NCBI RefSeq assembly: GCF_025567165.1
Contig: NZ_JAOQKC010000004.1
Span: 124,001-188,000 of the forward strand
DNA from: Laedolimicola ammoniilytica
Lineage (GTDB): Bacteria; Bacillota; Clostridia; Lachnospirales; Lachnospiraceae
Direction: 5' to 3'
Length of the DNA stretch: 64,000 bases
Below, piece by piece: positions 32,408 through 43,395 of this stretch. The notes under the pieces are model-generated. The model worked only from the letters and a program-made list of their open reading frames with translations, was not told the origin of the DNA and ran no database searches. The position numbers were made by a program, and so were the translations under genes. Each line of letters opens with the position of its first letter. Position 1 is the stretch's first letter.

Positions 32408-32869
32408 ATGAGAATTCTGGGACTGGACTTTGGTTCCAAGACGGTGGGCGTCGCAGTCAGCGATCCGCTGGGTATCACCGCCCAGCCGGTGGAGATTGTG
32501 CGGAGAAAATCCGAGAACAAGCTCCGGCAGACCCTGGCCCGCATAGAAGAACTGGCGAAGGAGTACCAGGCTGAGAGCTTCGTGCTGGGACTCCCCAAAA
32601 ACATGAATAATACTCTGGGTGAGCGGGCCGAGAAGTCTCTTGCATTCAAAGAAATGCTGGAAAAGAGAACGGGCCTGCCCGTTGTGATGTGGGACGAACG
32701 TCTCACGACCGTGGCGGCCAACCGTGCCATGATGGAGGGCGGCGTGCGTCGGGAGAATCGCGGAGAATTCGTGGATTCCATGGCTGCAGCGCTGATTTTA
32801 CAGGGCTATCTGGATAGCTTAAAGGTTTCTGAGACCGCTGCGGCTGCGCAGGCGGAAGATGAGGAGTAA
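32408..32869 (+). CDS. ruvX: Holliday junction resolvase-like RuvX/YqgF
   Basis: An RNase H-fold nuclease of 153 residues linked to 16S rRNA 5'-end maturation and proposed as a Holliday junction resolvase. The first acidic motif is LGLDFGSKTVGVAVSD, the second VLGLPKNMNNTLGERA, with MWDERLTTVAANRAM and a final D in FVDSMAAALIL. ATG follows AGGAG. It lies 36 bases after ireB and 5 bases before the DUF1292 gene. Confidence 0.92.
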   Translation: MRILGLDFGSKTVGVAVSDPLGITAQPVEIVRRKSENKLRQTLARIEELAKEYQAESFVLGLPKNMNNTLGERAEKSLAFKEMLEKRTGLPVVMWDERLTTVAANRAMMEGGVRRENRGEFVDSMAAALILQGYLDSLKVSETAAAAQAEDEE

Positions 32870-32874
32870 CTTAC

Positions 32875-33135
32875 ATGGAAAAGATTTCATTTACCCATAA
32901 AGAGACAGGAGAGACGGTGGACTTTTACGTGCTGGAGGAGACGCGGCTGAACGGCGTGGATTATATTCTGGTGACCGATTCGCAGGAGGACGACGGAGAG
33001 GCGCTGATTTTAAAGGATTTATCCGCTGACGGAGACAGCGAGGCTCTTTATGAAATCGTAGAGGACGATGGAGAGCTTGAAAGTGTCATGGGCATTTTCG
33101 AACAGCTTTTGGAGGATGTGGATCTCACCTTGTAA
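32875..33135 (+). CDS. DUF1292 protein (YrzB-like)
   Basis: An acidic 86-residue protein of the DUF1292 family, with FTHKETGETVDFYVLEETRL, YILVTDSQEDDGEALILKD and a C-terminal acidic tail. The function is unknown. It is nearly always found with ireB and ruvX, as here. GAGGAG precedes the ATG. Confidence 0.88.
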   Translation: MEKISFTHKETGETVDFYVLEETRLNGVDYILVTDSQEDDGEALILKDLSADGDSEALYEIVEDDGELESVMGIFEQLLEDVDLTL

Positions 33136-33164
33136 AGCAGGCTTCACAGGGAAAGGTGATTTCT

Positions 33165-33640
33165 ATGGCAGTTGACAGAGACAGATTTAAGAGTTTATTA
33201 AAAGAAAAGGGATTTAAAATGACCAGACAGCGTCTGGTGGTGCTGGAGGTGCTGGCGGAGAATCCGGAGCAGCATCTGACGGCGGAAGAGATTTACGAAC
33301 GAGTAAAAGTAGAAAATCCGGATATCGGATTGGCTACTGTTTATAGAACAGTTCAGTTATTGTTAGAGCTGGAACTGATTGATCGGATCAATCTGGATGA
33401 CGGCTTTATTCGTTATGAGATTGGAAGCATCGAGGAGAAGGAACATCACAGGTACCATCATTTAATATGTATGAGATGCGGAAAGGTGTCCGCGTTTCAG
33501 GATGATATGCTGGAAGCGCTTGAGTCGGGGGTCAGAGAAGCGCTTGGATTTCAGGTGATCGATCATGAGGTGAAACTCTACGGATACTGTAAAGACTGTT
33601 TGGAAAAGGAAACAAATAACAGATTACAGGAGGAAAGAGT

Positions 33641-33644
<4 letters not shown>
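33165..33644 (+). CDS. Fur family transcriptional repressor
   Basis: A 159-residue metal-dependent repressor of the Fur/PerR family. The winged helix shows KMTRQRLVVLEVLAENPEQH and GLATVYRTVQLLLEL. The metal sites include EEKEHHRYHHLICMRCGKVS and the second Cys pair GYCKDCLEK, so the structural zinc site is complete. The start at ATG 33165 follows GGAAAGGTG. Its stop overlaps the TTG start of the RNase J gene, so the two are coupled. Iron, zinc or peroxide sensing cannot be told apart from this sequence. Confidence 0.9.
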
Positions 33645-35305
<1,661 letters not shown>

Positions 35306-35326
35306 ATACGTAAAAGAGGAACCGGA

Positions 35327-35725
35327 ATGAATACAAAAAAGGCAGCTTTGACAGTTTTATCGATCACGTTGAAAATTGTAGTCATTGCAGTGATTGCGCT
35401 GGGCATTTTCCGACTGGGCAGCATGGCGTTTTCCTACGGACATTCCGTATTTCAGGAAGAAGCTGTAGACCCGATGCCGGGAAGGACCATTCAGGTGACC
35501 GTGCCCGAAGGCACGTCCAAGACAGAGATTGCAAAGCTGCTGGAGAAAAAAGGACTGGTGGAGGATTGGAAGCTTTTCTACATCCAGGTCCTCTGCTCCA
35601 AATATTCCAAGACTATGAAACCCGGTACCTACACACTGTCCACGGCCATGCGACCACGTCAGCTGATGGCGGTGCTGTCCGGGGAGGATGTGGAATTTAA
35701 CTGGGGACAAGAGGAAGAATCGTAA
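35327..35725 (+). CDS. short MltG-like membrane protein without catalytic domain
   Basis: A 132-residue protein with one N-terminal membrane helix (residues 10-30) and a LysM-like domain: IQVTVPEGTSKTEIAKLLEK, then PGTYTLSTAMRPRQLMAVL. These match only the N-terminal part of the transglycosylase MltG (YrrL). The catalytic YceG domain with its glutamate is absent, so it is not expected to cut glycan. Its place between rnj and trmR is that of mltG in Bacillus, so this looks like a reduced relative rather than a random fragment. Confidence 0.7.
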   Translation: MNTKKAALTVLSITLKIVVIAVIALGIFRLGSMAFSYGHSVFQEEAVDPMPGRTIQVTVPEGTSKTEIAKLLEKKGLVEDWKLFYIQVLCSKYSKTMKPGTYTLSTAMRPRQLMAVLSGEDVEFNWGQEEES

Positions 35726-36376
35726 GTGATAGCAGGAGAGAGAACGACAGCCTATATCAATTCCCTTGATATGGGCAATACAGAGCTTTTAAATCAAATA
35801 GAGAAAGAAGCCTTGGAAACCTATGTGCCGATCATACGACGGGAGACGCAGAGCTTTTTGAAGACGCTGCTGGCGGCGGCGAAGCCAAAGTCTATCCTGG
35901 AAGTAGGAACGGCCATAGGCTTTTCTGCGCTTCTGATGGCAGAGTACAGTCCGGCGGATACACGGCTCACCACCATTGAAAAATACGAAAAACGGATTCC
36001 CATTGCAAAGGAGAATTTCCGCAGGGCGGGATGCCAGGATCAGATTACCCTGCTGGAGGGGGATGCTGCGGATATTTTGAAGGGGCTGACAGGAACCTAT
36101 GATTTTATTTTCATGGATGCAGCCAAGGGCCAGTATATTCACTTCCTGCCGGAGGTATTCCGGCTTCTGGCACCGGGAGGAATCCTTCTGTCCGATAATG
36201 TACTGCAGGACGGCGATATCATCGAATCCCGGTTTGCCGTGGAACGCCGCGACCGAACCATTCACAGCCGTATGCGGGAGTATCTGTATACGCTGACCCA
36301 TCACCCGGATCTGACCACATCGGTGCTGCCGCTGGGCGACGGCGTGACCTTAAGCGTAAAAAAGGAGCAGTTATGA
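35726..36376 (+). CDS. trmR: tRNA 5-hydroxyuridine O-methyltransferase-like
   Basis: A class I SAM-dependent O-methyltransferase of 216 residues. ILEVGTAIGFSALLMAE binds SAM near residue 52, and DFIFMDAAKGQY with LLSDNVLQDG carries metal ligands. In Bacillus the yrrM gene in the same position is TrmR, which methylates ho5U34 to mo5U34 in tRNA. The next gene, a U32 protein, would make the hydroxyl. GTG at 35726 follows AGAGGAAG by eight bases. The end overlaps the next gene by four bases. Confidence 0.8.
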   Translation: MIAGERTTAYINSLDMGNTELLNQIEKEALETYVPIIRRETQSFLKTLLAAAKPKSILEVGTAIGFSALLMAEYSPADTRLTTIEKYEKRIPIAKENFRRAGCQDQITLLEGDAADILKGLTGTYDFIFMDAAKGQYIHFLPEVFRLLAPGGILLSDNVLQDGDIIESRFAVERRDRTIHSRMREYLYTLTHHPDLTTSVLPLGDGVTLSVKKEQL

Positions 36377-37611
36377 GTGAAACAGTAAGAAAACCGGAGC
36401 TTCTGATTCCGGCCAGCAGTCTGGAGGTCTTAAAGACCGCGGTGGTCTTTGGCGCAGACGCGGTATACATCGGCGGCGAGGCCTTTGGTCTTCGCGCCAA
36501 GGCTAAAAATTTCTCCATGGAAGACATGAAAGAGGGGATTGCCTTCGCCCATGCCCATGGAGTAAAGGTTTATGTAACAGCGAATATTCTGGCTCATAAC
36601 CGGGATCTGGAAGGCGTGCGGGCTTATTTTGAAGAATTAAAAGAGATTAAGCCGGATGCGCTGATCATCGCGGATCCGGGCGTCTTTATGCTGGCGAAGG
36701 AGATTTGTCCGGAGATAGAGCGTCATATCAGTACCCAGGCCAATAATACCAACTACCTGACCTATCAGTTCTGGTATCAGCAGGGGGCAAAACGGGTGGT
36801 TTCCGCCCGAGAGCTTTCCATGGAAGAGCTTCGGGAGCTGCGGGCGCATATCCCGGAGGATCTGGAAATTGAGACTTTTGTACACGGAGCCATGTGTATC
36901 TCTTATTCGGGGCGCTGCCTTCTGAGCAATTATTTTACCGGTCGCGACGCGAACCAGGGCGCCTGTACCCATCCCTGCCGCTGGAAGTACGCGGTTATGG
37001 AGGAGAGCCGTCCCGGCGAGTATCTGCCGGTGTATGAAAATGAGCGGGGCACCTATATCTTTAATTCCAAGGATCTCTGCATGATTGAGCATATTCCGGA
37101 GCTTCTGGAATCAGGCATTGACAGCTTTAAGATTGAGGGCCGCATGAAGACAGCGCTCTACGTGGCGACAGTGGCCAGAACCTACCGGAAGGCCATCGAC
37201 GACTGTCTGAAGTCCCGGGAGCTTTACGAGGAACATATGCCCTGGTATAAGGAGCAGATTGCAGCCTGCACGTATCGGGAATTTACCACCGGATTTTTCT
37301 ACGGAAAGCCAGACGAGAGTTCCCAGATTTATGATAACAATACGTATCAGAAGGGCTACACCTATCTGGGAATTGTTGGAGACGTGGATGCGGAAAATTA
37401 TATCCATCTGGAGCAGCGGAATAAGTTTTCTGTAGGAGAAATGATTGAGATCATGAAGCCGGATGGAGAAAATCTGGCTGTCAGGGTAGAAGCTATCCTG
37501 AATGAAGAAGGCGAAGCCATGGAGAGCGCGCCCCATCCCCAGCAGAAGCTGCGCGTGAAGTTAAGCGGCAAAGCGGACGCCTGCGATATTCTGAGACGGA
37601 AAGAAGCATAG
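36373..37611 (+). CDS. U32 family protein, TrhP-like tRNA hydroxylation factor
   Basis: A 412-residue peptidase-U32 family protein. The core motif is ETFVHGAMCISYSGRCLLS followed by the FTGRDANQGACTHPCRWKY cysteines near residue 195, which probably hold an iron-sulfur cluster. Members include TrhP, needed for prephenate-dependent 5-hydroxyuridine in tRNA, and this role is supported by the coupled trmR gene just before. Older annotations call it collagenase. ATG follows AAGGAG. Confidence 0.85.
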   Translation: MSETVRKPELLIPASSLEVLKTAVVFGADAVYIGGEAFGLRAKAKNFSMEDMKEGIAFAHAHGVKVYVTANILAHNRDLEGVRAYFEELKEIKPDALIIADPGVFMLAKEICPEIERHISTQANNTNYLTYQFWYQQGAKRVVSARELSMEELRELRAHIPEDLEIETFVHGAMCISYSGRCLLSNYFTGRDANQGACTHPCRWKYAVMEESRPGEYLPVYENERGTYIFNSKDLCMIEHIPELLESGIDSFKIEGRMKTALYVATVARTYRKAIDDCLKSRELYEEHMPWYKEQIAACTYREFTTGFFYGKPDESSQIYDNNTYQKGYTYLGIVGDVDAENYIHLEQRNKFSVGEMIEIMKPDGENLAVRVEAILNEEGEAMESAPHPQQKLRVKLSGKADACDILRRKEA

Positions 37612-37646
37612 AAAAACGGTAGCAAGGTACCTATTGCCCTGTTTTT

Positions 37647-37819
37647 AAAACTGAATGTTGCATAAAAAGTAAGGGAACAAGTCTATCTGGCCTGTTCCCT
37701 TACTTTTTCCGAAGAAGATACCGAATCAAAAAGGGTTGTTATGATAAAAACCTTTGAAAGTGAGTGGAGAAAAGAATATACTAGTAGCAGGGGATTGAAG
37801 AAAAATAATGGAGAAAGAG
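37647..37819 (+). repeat. direct repeat B, copy 1
   Basis: It starts AAAACTGAATGTTGCATAA, which equals the last codons of the small gene ending at 45571. It continues through a hairpin and into the first 26 codons of a helicase-like gene (ATG 37741). Outside the hairpin loop it is almost identical to 45553-45748. The copies end at GAGAAAGAG. Confidence 0.85.
37664..37708 (+). terminator. strong terminator inside repeat B1
   Basis: AAAAAGTAAGGGAACA and TGTTCCCTTACTTTTT form a perfect 16-bp stem with a 13-base loop. It ends the trmR/U32 transcript. In copy B2 the outer ten pairs are kept but the inside differs. Confidence 0.88.
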
Positions 37820-37821
37820 AT

Positions 37822-37989
37822 ATGGGGAAAATTGATGAAGTACGATTAGGATTTGAAACAGCATATATCGACGGTTCTGTTGTTTCAAACAATATATATA
37901 GACCAGAATTTGTATCCAATAATCACAAAGCAGGAAAGAAAGTATTCTCGTCTATTGAGGATGAGCTTTTGGCATGTGATAGCTTCTAG
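37822..37989 (+). pseudogene. N-terminal remnant of a DUF3427-type helicase
   Basis: From ATG 37822 the sequence reads IDEVRLGFETAYIDGSVVSN and YRPEFVSNNHKAGKKVFSSI, then EDELLACDSF and a stop. These are the first 55 residues typical of large DEAD/DEAH helicases with a phospholipase-D-like N terminus and DUF3427 (RYRPEF and a CD-F segment). The rest of about 900 residues is gone. An upstream in-frame ATG at 37741 also exists inside the repeat. Confidence 0.65.
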
Positions 37990-38106
37990 ATAATGAATTA
38001 ACGCTAAAAGTATTCTAGTATAGGAACGGGGAGGTTTCCTTCCCCCAAAATATTTTTCTAAAACTTACACATTTTACTTGACAAACCCGACTCAGAAAAG
38101 AAAATA

Positions 38107-38163
38107 GAAGAGAGGATATCGCTCAAAATCATCTAATCTGGTGGTTTTGCGATACCCTCTTTT
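38107..38163. terminator. hairpin between helicase remnant and M20 gene
   Basis: AGAGGATATCGC (38111-38122) pairs with GCGATACCCTCT (38149-38160) with one mismatch and an AAAA/TTTT inner stem. It ends in TTTT on the plus strand. The gap 37,990-38,200 also holds GGGGAGG...CCTTCCCC at 38028-38046. Confidence 0.65.
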
Positions 38164-38200
38164 AGGTTTATATGGATTTTAATACAAAATCTCTTCTGTA

Positions 38201-39361
38201 TCAGTCGTTTGCAACTGCTTCTGCAAATTCTCTTTTGATTTCTGCAAGAAGTTCCGGATCATCCAGGATTTCCTTTCCTGCCATAGCCATCGCACAGACA
38301 TTTACCATCAGTGCGTCCTTTGCCGGCTGCCGCAGTGTCGCTTCTCTGAATTCCACCGTATGAGTAGAATACACTTCACCCGGCGCCATAATGTTCCAGG
38401 AAGGATGAATAGTCGGGCAGACATGGCTCACATTTCCTACATCGGTAGAACCATTGGCTTCTCCCGCCTCTTCGATATCTGTAATGCCTACTTTTGCAAG
38501 ATTTCTGCACAGACACTCCTGTAGCGCCCGGTTTGTCAGCAGATTGTCATTTCCTGTTTCAAACTCAGTAATTTTAAGCTCTGCTCCGGAAGCTTCGGCA
38601 CCGGACCTTGCGCAGGCGCAGACTCTCTCCGCCAGATTTTCCAGATAAGATTTACTTGTCGCGCGCACATAGAATTCTGCACATGCGTATTCCGGAATCG
38701 TATTTGCGGCAGTGCCTCCGTCCTTTATAATTCCGTGAATTCTTGCAGTCGGCACAATCTGCTGCCTCAGAAGACCTATATTCACAAAGGTTGAGATACA
38801 CGCATCCAAAGCATTGATTCCCTTTTCCGGTGCAGCCGCCGCATGAGCAGCCCTTCCGAAAAACTCAAAACGGAGTGCTTTCAGTGCAAAAGAGATGCCG
38901 CTCTTTACATTTGCACAGAAAGGATGAGAAATCAGTGCTACGTCCACATCATCGAAAGCACCGTCTTTAGAATATTTCACTTTTGCACCGTCAGTTTCTT
39001 CCGCAGGTGTGCCGATTACAACAATCCGGCCATGGGAATCTCCCATATGCTCCTTCAGATGAATTGCCGCTCCTGTGGAAAGAGTTCCCATAATGTTATG
39101 ACCGCAGCCGTGTCCTACCTGCGGAAGCGCATCATACTCCGACAGATACGCAACTGTAGCACCCTCGCCCTTTACATATTCTGCGCGAAAGCCTGTTTCA
39201 ATACCCAAATAACCGCGCTGCACTTGAAATCCATGCTTTTCCAAAAGTGCCGCATGCGCCGCAGAAGCCTTGTACTCCTCATATCCAAGCTCCGGGTTGT
39301 CATAAATATATCGGCTCAGCTCCAAAAGCTCTTCTTTTAATTTGTCATCAACACAATTCAT
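38201..39361 (-). CDS. M20 family amidohydrolase/peptidase
   Basis: A metal-dependent amidohydrolase of 386 residues similar to AbgB and N-acyl amino acid hydrolases. The metal site includes GHGCGHNIMGTLSTGAA near residue 93, GTPAEETDGAK near residue 130 and HPFCANVKSG. The dimerisation domain has GRAAHAAAAPEKGINALDA. The start overlaps no neighbour. It is 15 bases downstream of the YfcC transporter gene on the same strand, so the pair probably imports and hydrolyses an acylated or dipeptide-like substrate. Confidence 0.88.
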   Translation of the reverse strand: MNCVDDKLKEELLELSRYIYDNPELGYEEYKASAAHAALLEKHGFQVQRGYLGIETGFRAEYVKGEGATVAYLSEYDALPQVGHGCGHNIMGTLSTGAAIHLKEHMGDSHGRIVVIGTPAEETDGAKVKYSKDGAFDDVDVALISHPFCANVKSGISFALKALRFEFFGRAAHAAAAPEKGINALDACISTFVNIGLLRQQIVPTARIHGIIKDGGTAANTIPEYACAEFYVRATSKSYLENLAERVCACARSGAEASGAELKITEFETGNDNLLTNRALQECLCRNLAKVGITDIEEAGEANGSTDVGNVSHVCPTIHPSWNIMAPGEVYSTHTVEFREATLRQPAKDALMVNVCAMAMAGKEILDDPELLAEIKREFAEAVAND

Positions 39362-39376
39362 AACTTTTCTCCTTGT

Positions 39377-40777
39377 TTAGAACGGACCGTAGTTGATTGC
39401 TGTAGCAATCATAATAAATACAGTCTCCAACGCCAAAAGGATTCCGCCCAGCGGCAGTACAAATTTATACCATTTGTCCATCGGCAGTTTCATCATACCG
39501 CACCATGTTGCAACAGAAGTCGGCCAAATCATATTGGAGAAGCCGTCTCCGAACTGATAAGCAAGAACTGCAACCTGTCTCGGAAGCTCTACCATATCTG
39601 CAATCGGAACCATAATAGGCATACTGGTTACAGCCTGTCCGCTTCCGGACGGAATGAAGAAGTTCAGCAGATTTTGCGTAATCAGCATCATAAAGGCAGA
39701 CAGATACTTGTTGTTGGTATCCGCAATGCCTACAATAGCATTGGTAAAGGTATCTATAATCATACCGTCCTGCATTACCAGAAGAATGGTTTTCGCAACA
39801 CCGCATACCAGCGCACCGAACATGATATCACGGCAGGCTTCAATAAAAATCTGCGCAATTTCACTGAAATTATATCCCTGAATCAGTCCGACCAGTATCA
39901 TCATACCGAGGAAAAGACCGGCAATTTCATTGATGTACCAGCCCAGCTTGATTGCACCGAACATAATTAAAATTACAGTGATCAAAAACAGCAGCATGCT
40001 GATTTTATGTTTAACTGTGAACTCGGTTTTCATCAGTTCTTCTTCGGATAAACCTTCTGCACTGAGTTCCACATCTTTTACAATACTCAGTCTCGGCTCT
40101 TTCTGCACCTTTTTCGCATAACGCATCACATACCACATGGATACACACATAAATACTGCAAATACGATACATCTGAACCAAAGTCCTGAAAACATCGGAA
40201 GTTCCGCAATGGTATGAGCTACGCCTATTGTAAATGGATTAACTGTCGCAGATGCAAAACCTGTAATAACACCGACATATACCATAGCCCCGCCAACCAG
40301 AGCATCATATCGTAATGCCACGGCAATTCCCATAAATACCGGGATAAATCCGAAAGTTTCTTCGGTCATACCGAAAGTGGAGCCGCAAAGCCCAAAAATC
40401 AACATAAACAGCGGAATAATAAACATTTTATGTTCGTGCAGTTTTCTCAGCATCGCACCGACAGCAGCATCAAACGCTCCGCATTTCATCTGCATATACA
40501 CAAAAGCATATGCGAAGAAAATAAAGAAAATAATACCGGAGGAGTCAATCATTGCCTCCTGTACAAGGGTCAGAAGTCTGAACAGTCCCACCGGATTTCC
40601 CTCCACTTCGTGATAGGATCCCGGTACAACCAGTGTTCTTCCTGATGCCTCATCTACAACTCTGTCAAATTCACCTGCAGGAACAATCCAGGTCAGGACT
40701 GCCATAATTACAATAATAATACCCAGAATAACATAAGTATGCGGGATTTTAAAAGGTTTCTTTTGCTTCTCTTTCAT
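39377..40777 (-). CDS. YfcC family membrane transporter
   Basis: A 466-residue carrier of the YfcC/ArcD-like anaerobic C4-dicarboxylate group with about eleven to twelve membrane segments. MAVLTWIVPAGEFDRV near residue 22 and CGSTFGMTEETFGF near residue 125 are hallmarks, as is NFFIPSGSGQAVTSMPIM. Members move dicarboxylates, arginine/ornithine or peptides. It is followed by the M20 hydrolase and preceded by a broken DUF1177 gene, which fits an amino acid or peptide salvage operon. Confidence 0.87.
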   Translation of the reverse strand: MKEKQKKPFKIPHTYVILGIIIVIMAVLTWIVPAGEFDRVVDEASGRTLVVPGSYHEVEGNPVGLFRLLTLVQEAMIDSSGIIFFIFFAYAFVYMQMKCGAFDAAVGAMLRKLHEHKMFIIPLFMLIFGLCGSTFGMTEETFGFIPVFMGIAVALRYDALVGGAMVYVGVITGFASATVNPFTIGVAHTIAELPMFSGLWFRCIVFAVFMCVSMWYVMRYAKKVQKEPRLSIVKDVELSAEGLSEEELMKTEFTVKHKISMLLFLITVILIMFGAIKLGWYINEIAGLFLGMMILVGLIQGYNFSEIAQIFIEACRDIMFGALVCGVAKTILLVMQDGMIIDTFTNAIVGIADTNNKYLSAFMMLITQNLLNFFIPSGSGQAVTSMPIMVPIADMVELPRQVAVLAYQFGDGFSNMIWPTSVATWCGMMKLPMDKWYKFVLPLGGILLALETVFIMIATAINYGPF

Positions 40778-40795
40778 TTCTTGTTCCTTCCTAAA

Positions 40796-41495
40796 TTAAT
40801 TTTTGCATCCTGTTGTCTGCAAATGTGCTAAGCTGCCATAACGGCGCAAAAGTTCTGCATAATCTTCCTTGTCATAAAAACTGCACACACCTCTTCCGAA
40901 GTCTTTTGCCGTTTCCACAAGAAATCTTGCGGCAGCCTCCACATCAGCAAACTGTGTGGTTCCTGTTGCACACCCTGCAACAGCGCGTTCTGTTACAATT
41001 TGAAACTGCGATACCGCGATGATTGATAATTCGATTTCCTTTTGTAGTATCCACCGATACAATCGCATCCAACTCGTCAGACACTTCTTCTGCATTCACT
41101 TGTGCCATTTCCACCGGCGAATCCATAAACGGAACCGGTTCATGAGGTCTTGTAGGCGCATCGGGACAGATATGAGTGGAAATAATCACATCTCCTTCCA
41201 GATAATCTCCGTTCTTCTGCATATCCAGAAGTTTTGCCGCCGCAGAAAGTGCAGCCAGTGCCCCGTCTCCGTCAGAAACAAAACCGGTTACTTCAGGGCG
41301 GGCACCGAGTCCTCCCAAGCGACCGAGAAGTCCGATTGTCGGCGCATCCATTCCTTTACTCTTTCCTCTTGTTCCCGGAATCTTAATCCGTATCATATCA
41401 GTTTTTCCTTTCGGAGCATGTAAAGGATACACTGTTACATCTGCCTGCGGATTAACAGACAGCAGATATGCCTTCACTTTTTCATCATCATTTTC
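40796..41495 (-). pseudogene. DUF1177 protein, disrupted by deletion and frameshift
   Basis: Read on the minus strand, the first part has VKAYLLSVNPQADVTVYPLH, DAPTIGLLGRLGGLGARPEV, DVIISTHICPDAPTRPHEPV and TTKGNRIINHRGIAVS, typical DUF1177. After about 41,010 the frame shifts to ERAVAGCATGTTQFADVEAA and ends at 40796. About 70 family residues between these blocks are missing, and the usual first 20 residues are absent. It is therefore inactive. It led the YfcC-M20 operon. Confidence 0.75.
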
Positions 41496-41497
41496 CT

Positions 41498-41999
41498 CCC
41501 TGTTTTTTTGTTACTTAAATTTTAGATATTTCTTTCATTTAAGTCAATATACGAAAAATCCGAATAGCATCGTTACTTTTGTGCTTTTTGCACAAATTTA
41601 TTTAAAAAGTTATCTCCCTGCTGCAACTTCACAGAGTCATTACAAGTTAAATCTTTCATTCTTGGTCCTTTCTCTGAGGTATTGGTTACACCTTCAGTGT
41701 ACAGGATAGAAAGAATAATGTAATGACTTTTTGGTTGTTCTCAATAAGCCACCAGGGGTTGATTTGGATGACCCCATTGTGGCTGCTTTTCCTTTGTAAA
41801 AACAGAATAAAACAATGAGCGAATACAGGGATAATATCCTGATTGAAGCATATAATATGTTTTAGAACAGAAAAATGTATCAGGTTGCAAAAATCTTTCC
41901 TGAAACCGGCTATACATATTGATTTGAAGGCTATGATATGGTAATGTAGAACAGAAAAATGTATTAGGTTGCAAAAATCTTTCCCGAGGAGGTTATCGT
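41498..41999. other. 502-base intergenic region without a convincing gene
   Basis: This stretch separates the divergent DUF1177 remnant and the ATPase gene. It is AT-rich and contains an imperfect tandem duplication (listed separately). No convincing coding frame, tRNA or riboswitch was seen. Confidence 0.6.
41864..41984 (+). repeat. imperfect tandem duplication, 84-base unit
   Basis: AGAACAGAAAAATGTAT followed by AGGTTGCAAAAATCTTTCC occurs at 41864-41900 and 41948-41984 with one internal difference. The flanking GATTGAAG.ATAT.ATATG text is also echoed. The second copy runs straight into the GAGGAGG ribosome site of the ATPase gene. Confidence 0.8.
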
Positions 42000-43295
42000 A
42001 TGGAGATTCGTAGAGATTTTTACTTAGATAAATTGATTAGAAGAAAGAATAATGGTTTGATTAAGGTGATTACAGGTATTCGCAGATGCGGAAAGTCCTA
42101 TCTGCTGAATAATATATTCTATAATCACTTGTTAGAGTCAGGTGTCCCTGCTGACCATATTATTCGTTTTGCTTTTGACTCCGCAGATGACTTGTATTTG
42201 ATTGGCGAAAGTCTTATCAAGATTGAAAAAGAAAAACGTGGAGTTGATCCGGAGAAATTTATGGCATATATCCGTTCCCAAGTTACCACGGATGGAATGT
42301 ATTATCTGCTTTTGGATGAAGTTCAGCTGATGGATTGCTTTGAATCTGTATTGAATGGTTATCTGCGTAAAGATAATATGGATGTATTCGTAACCGGAAG
42401 TAATGCAAAATTCCTGTCCAAAGATATTGTTACGGAGTTTGCCGGACGTGGAGATGAAGTCCATATGTATCCACTGAGTTTTTCGGAATTTATGTCTGTT
42501 TACAAAGGTGACAAGTATATGGGATTGTCTGAATATATGCTTTACGGAGGAATCCCACTGGTTGTTCTTCGTGAAGGTACCGGCGATAAGGCGACAGCAT
42601 TGCAAAACCTGTTTAGCGAAATTTATATTCGGGATATTTTCAAACGTAACCGTATTAAAAATATTGGAGAACTGGAAGACCTGCTGAATATCCTTTCCTC
42701 TGCCATTGGTTCTCTGACCAATCCTGAGAAGTTGAAAAATACCTTTAAGACTGTAAAAAAGTCCAAAATCACTTCGAAAACGATCAAGAAATATCTGGAT
42801 TGTTTTGAGGATTCTTTCCTTATTGAATTAGCGCAGAGATATGACATCAAGGGTAAGGCATATATTGAAACTCCAAAGAAATACTATTTCTCTGATCTTG
42901 GGCTTCGCAATGCAAGGATTAACTTCCGTCAGTTTGAGCAGACACATTCCATGGAGAATGTGATTTATAATGAATTACGTATGCGTGGATACAGCGTGGA
43001 TGTTGGCGTTGTTACCATTGCGGAGAAAGACCAGGAAGGAAAGGTAACTCGTAAACAGCTGGAAGTTGATTTTGTATGCAATCTCGGTTCTTCCAGATAT
43101 TATATCCAATCAGCTTATTCATTACCTGATGAAGCGAAACGTACTCAGGAAATCAGACCGTTTAGAAAGATAGACGATTCTTTCAAGAAGATTGTTATTA
43201 CAAAAGATATTGTACAGCCGTACTATGATAACTATGGTATTTTGACCGTGAATATCTATGATTTCCTTCTTGACCCGCAAATTCTTGAAAAATAA
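42000..43295 (+). CDS. DUF4143-type AAA ATPase
   Basis: A 431-residue P-loop ATPase of the widespread AAA plus DUF4143 family. Walker A is VITGIRRCGKSYLLNNIF near residue 23, Walker B YYLLLDEVQLMD near residue 98, and sensor VFVTGSNAKFLSKDI follows. The C-terminal DUF4143 part has LGLRNARINFRQF and a nuclease-like LEVDFVC. The biological role of this family is unclear. Many copies occur in gut clostridia and some look like defense or mobile-element genes. ATG at 42000 has GAGGAGG seven bases upstream. Confidence 0.87.
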   Translation: MEIRRDFYLDKLIRRKNNGLIKVITGIRRCGKSYLLNNIFYNHLLESGVPADHIIRFAFDSADDLYLIGESLIKIEKEKRGVDPEKFMAYIRSQVTTDGMYYLLLDEVQLMDCFESVLNGYLRKDNMDVFVTGSNAKFLSKDIVTEFAGRGDEVHMYPLSFSEFMSVYKGDKYMGLSEYMLYGGIPLVVLREGTGDKATALQNLFSEIYIRDIFKRNRIKNIGELEDLLNILSSAIGSLTNPEKLKNTFKTVKKSKITSKTIKKYLDCFEDSFLIELAQRYDIKGKAYIETPKKYYFSDLGLRNARINFRQFEQTHSMENVIYNELRMRGYSVDVGVVTIAEKDQEGKVTRKQLEVDFVCNLGSSRYYIQSAYSLPDEAKRTQEIRPFRKIDDSFKKIVITKDIVQPYYDNYGILTVNIYDFLLDPQILEK

Positions 43296-43395
43296 TACAA
43301 TGTAAACTCTTGTTGCGGATATGTAAAGCTGATGTGGTGGAGTTTCTTGGTAGTGTTATCTACAATGAAACCATAGAAGCAAAGGAGGTTTTTAA

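Noticed and set aside
41741..41974. 77-codon minus-strand frame upstream of the ATPase gene
   Set aside because: It reads the tandem duplication twice and looks like a by-product of the repeat.
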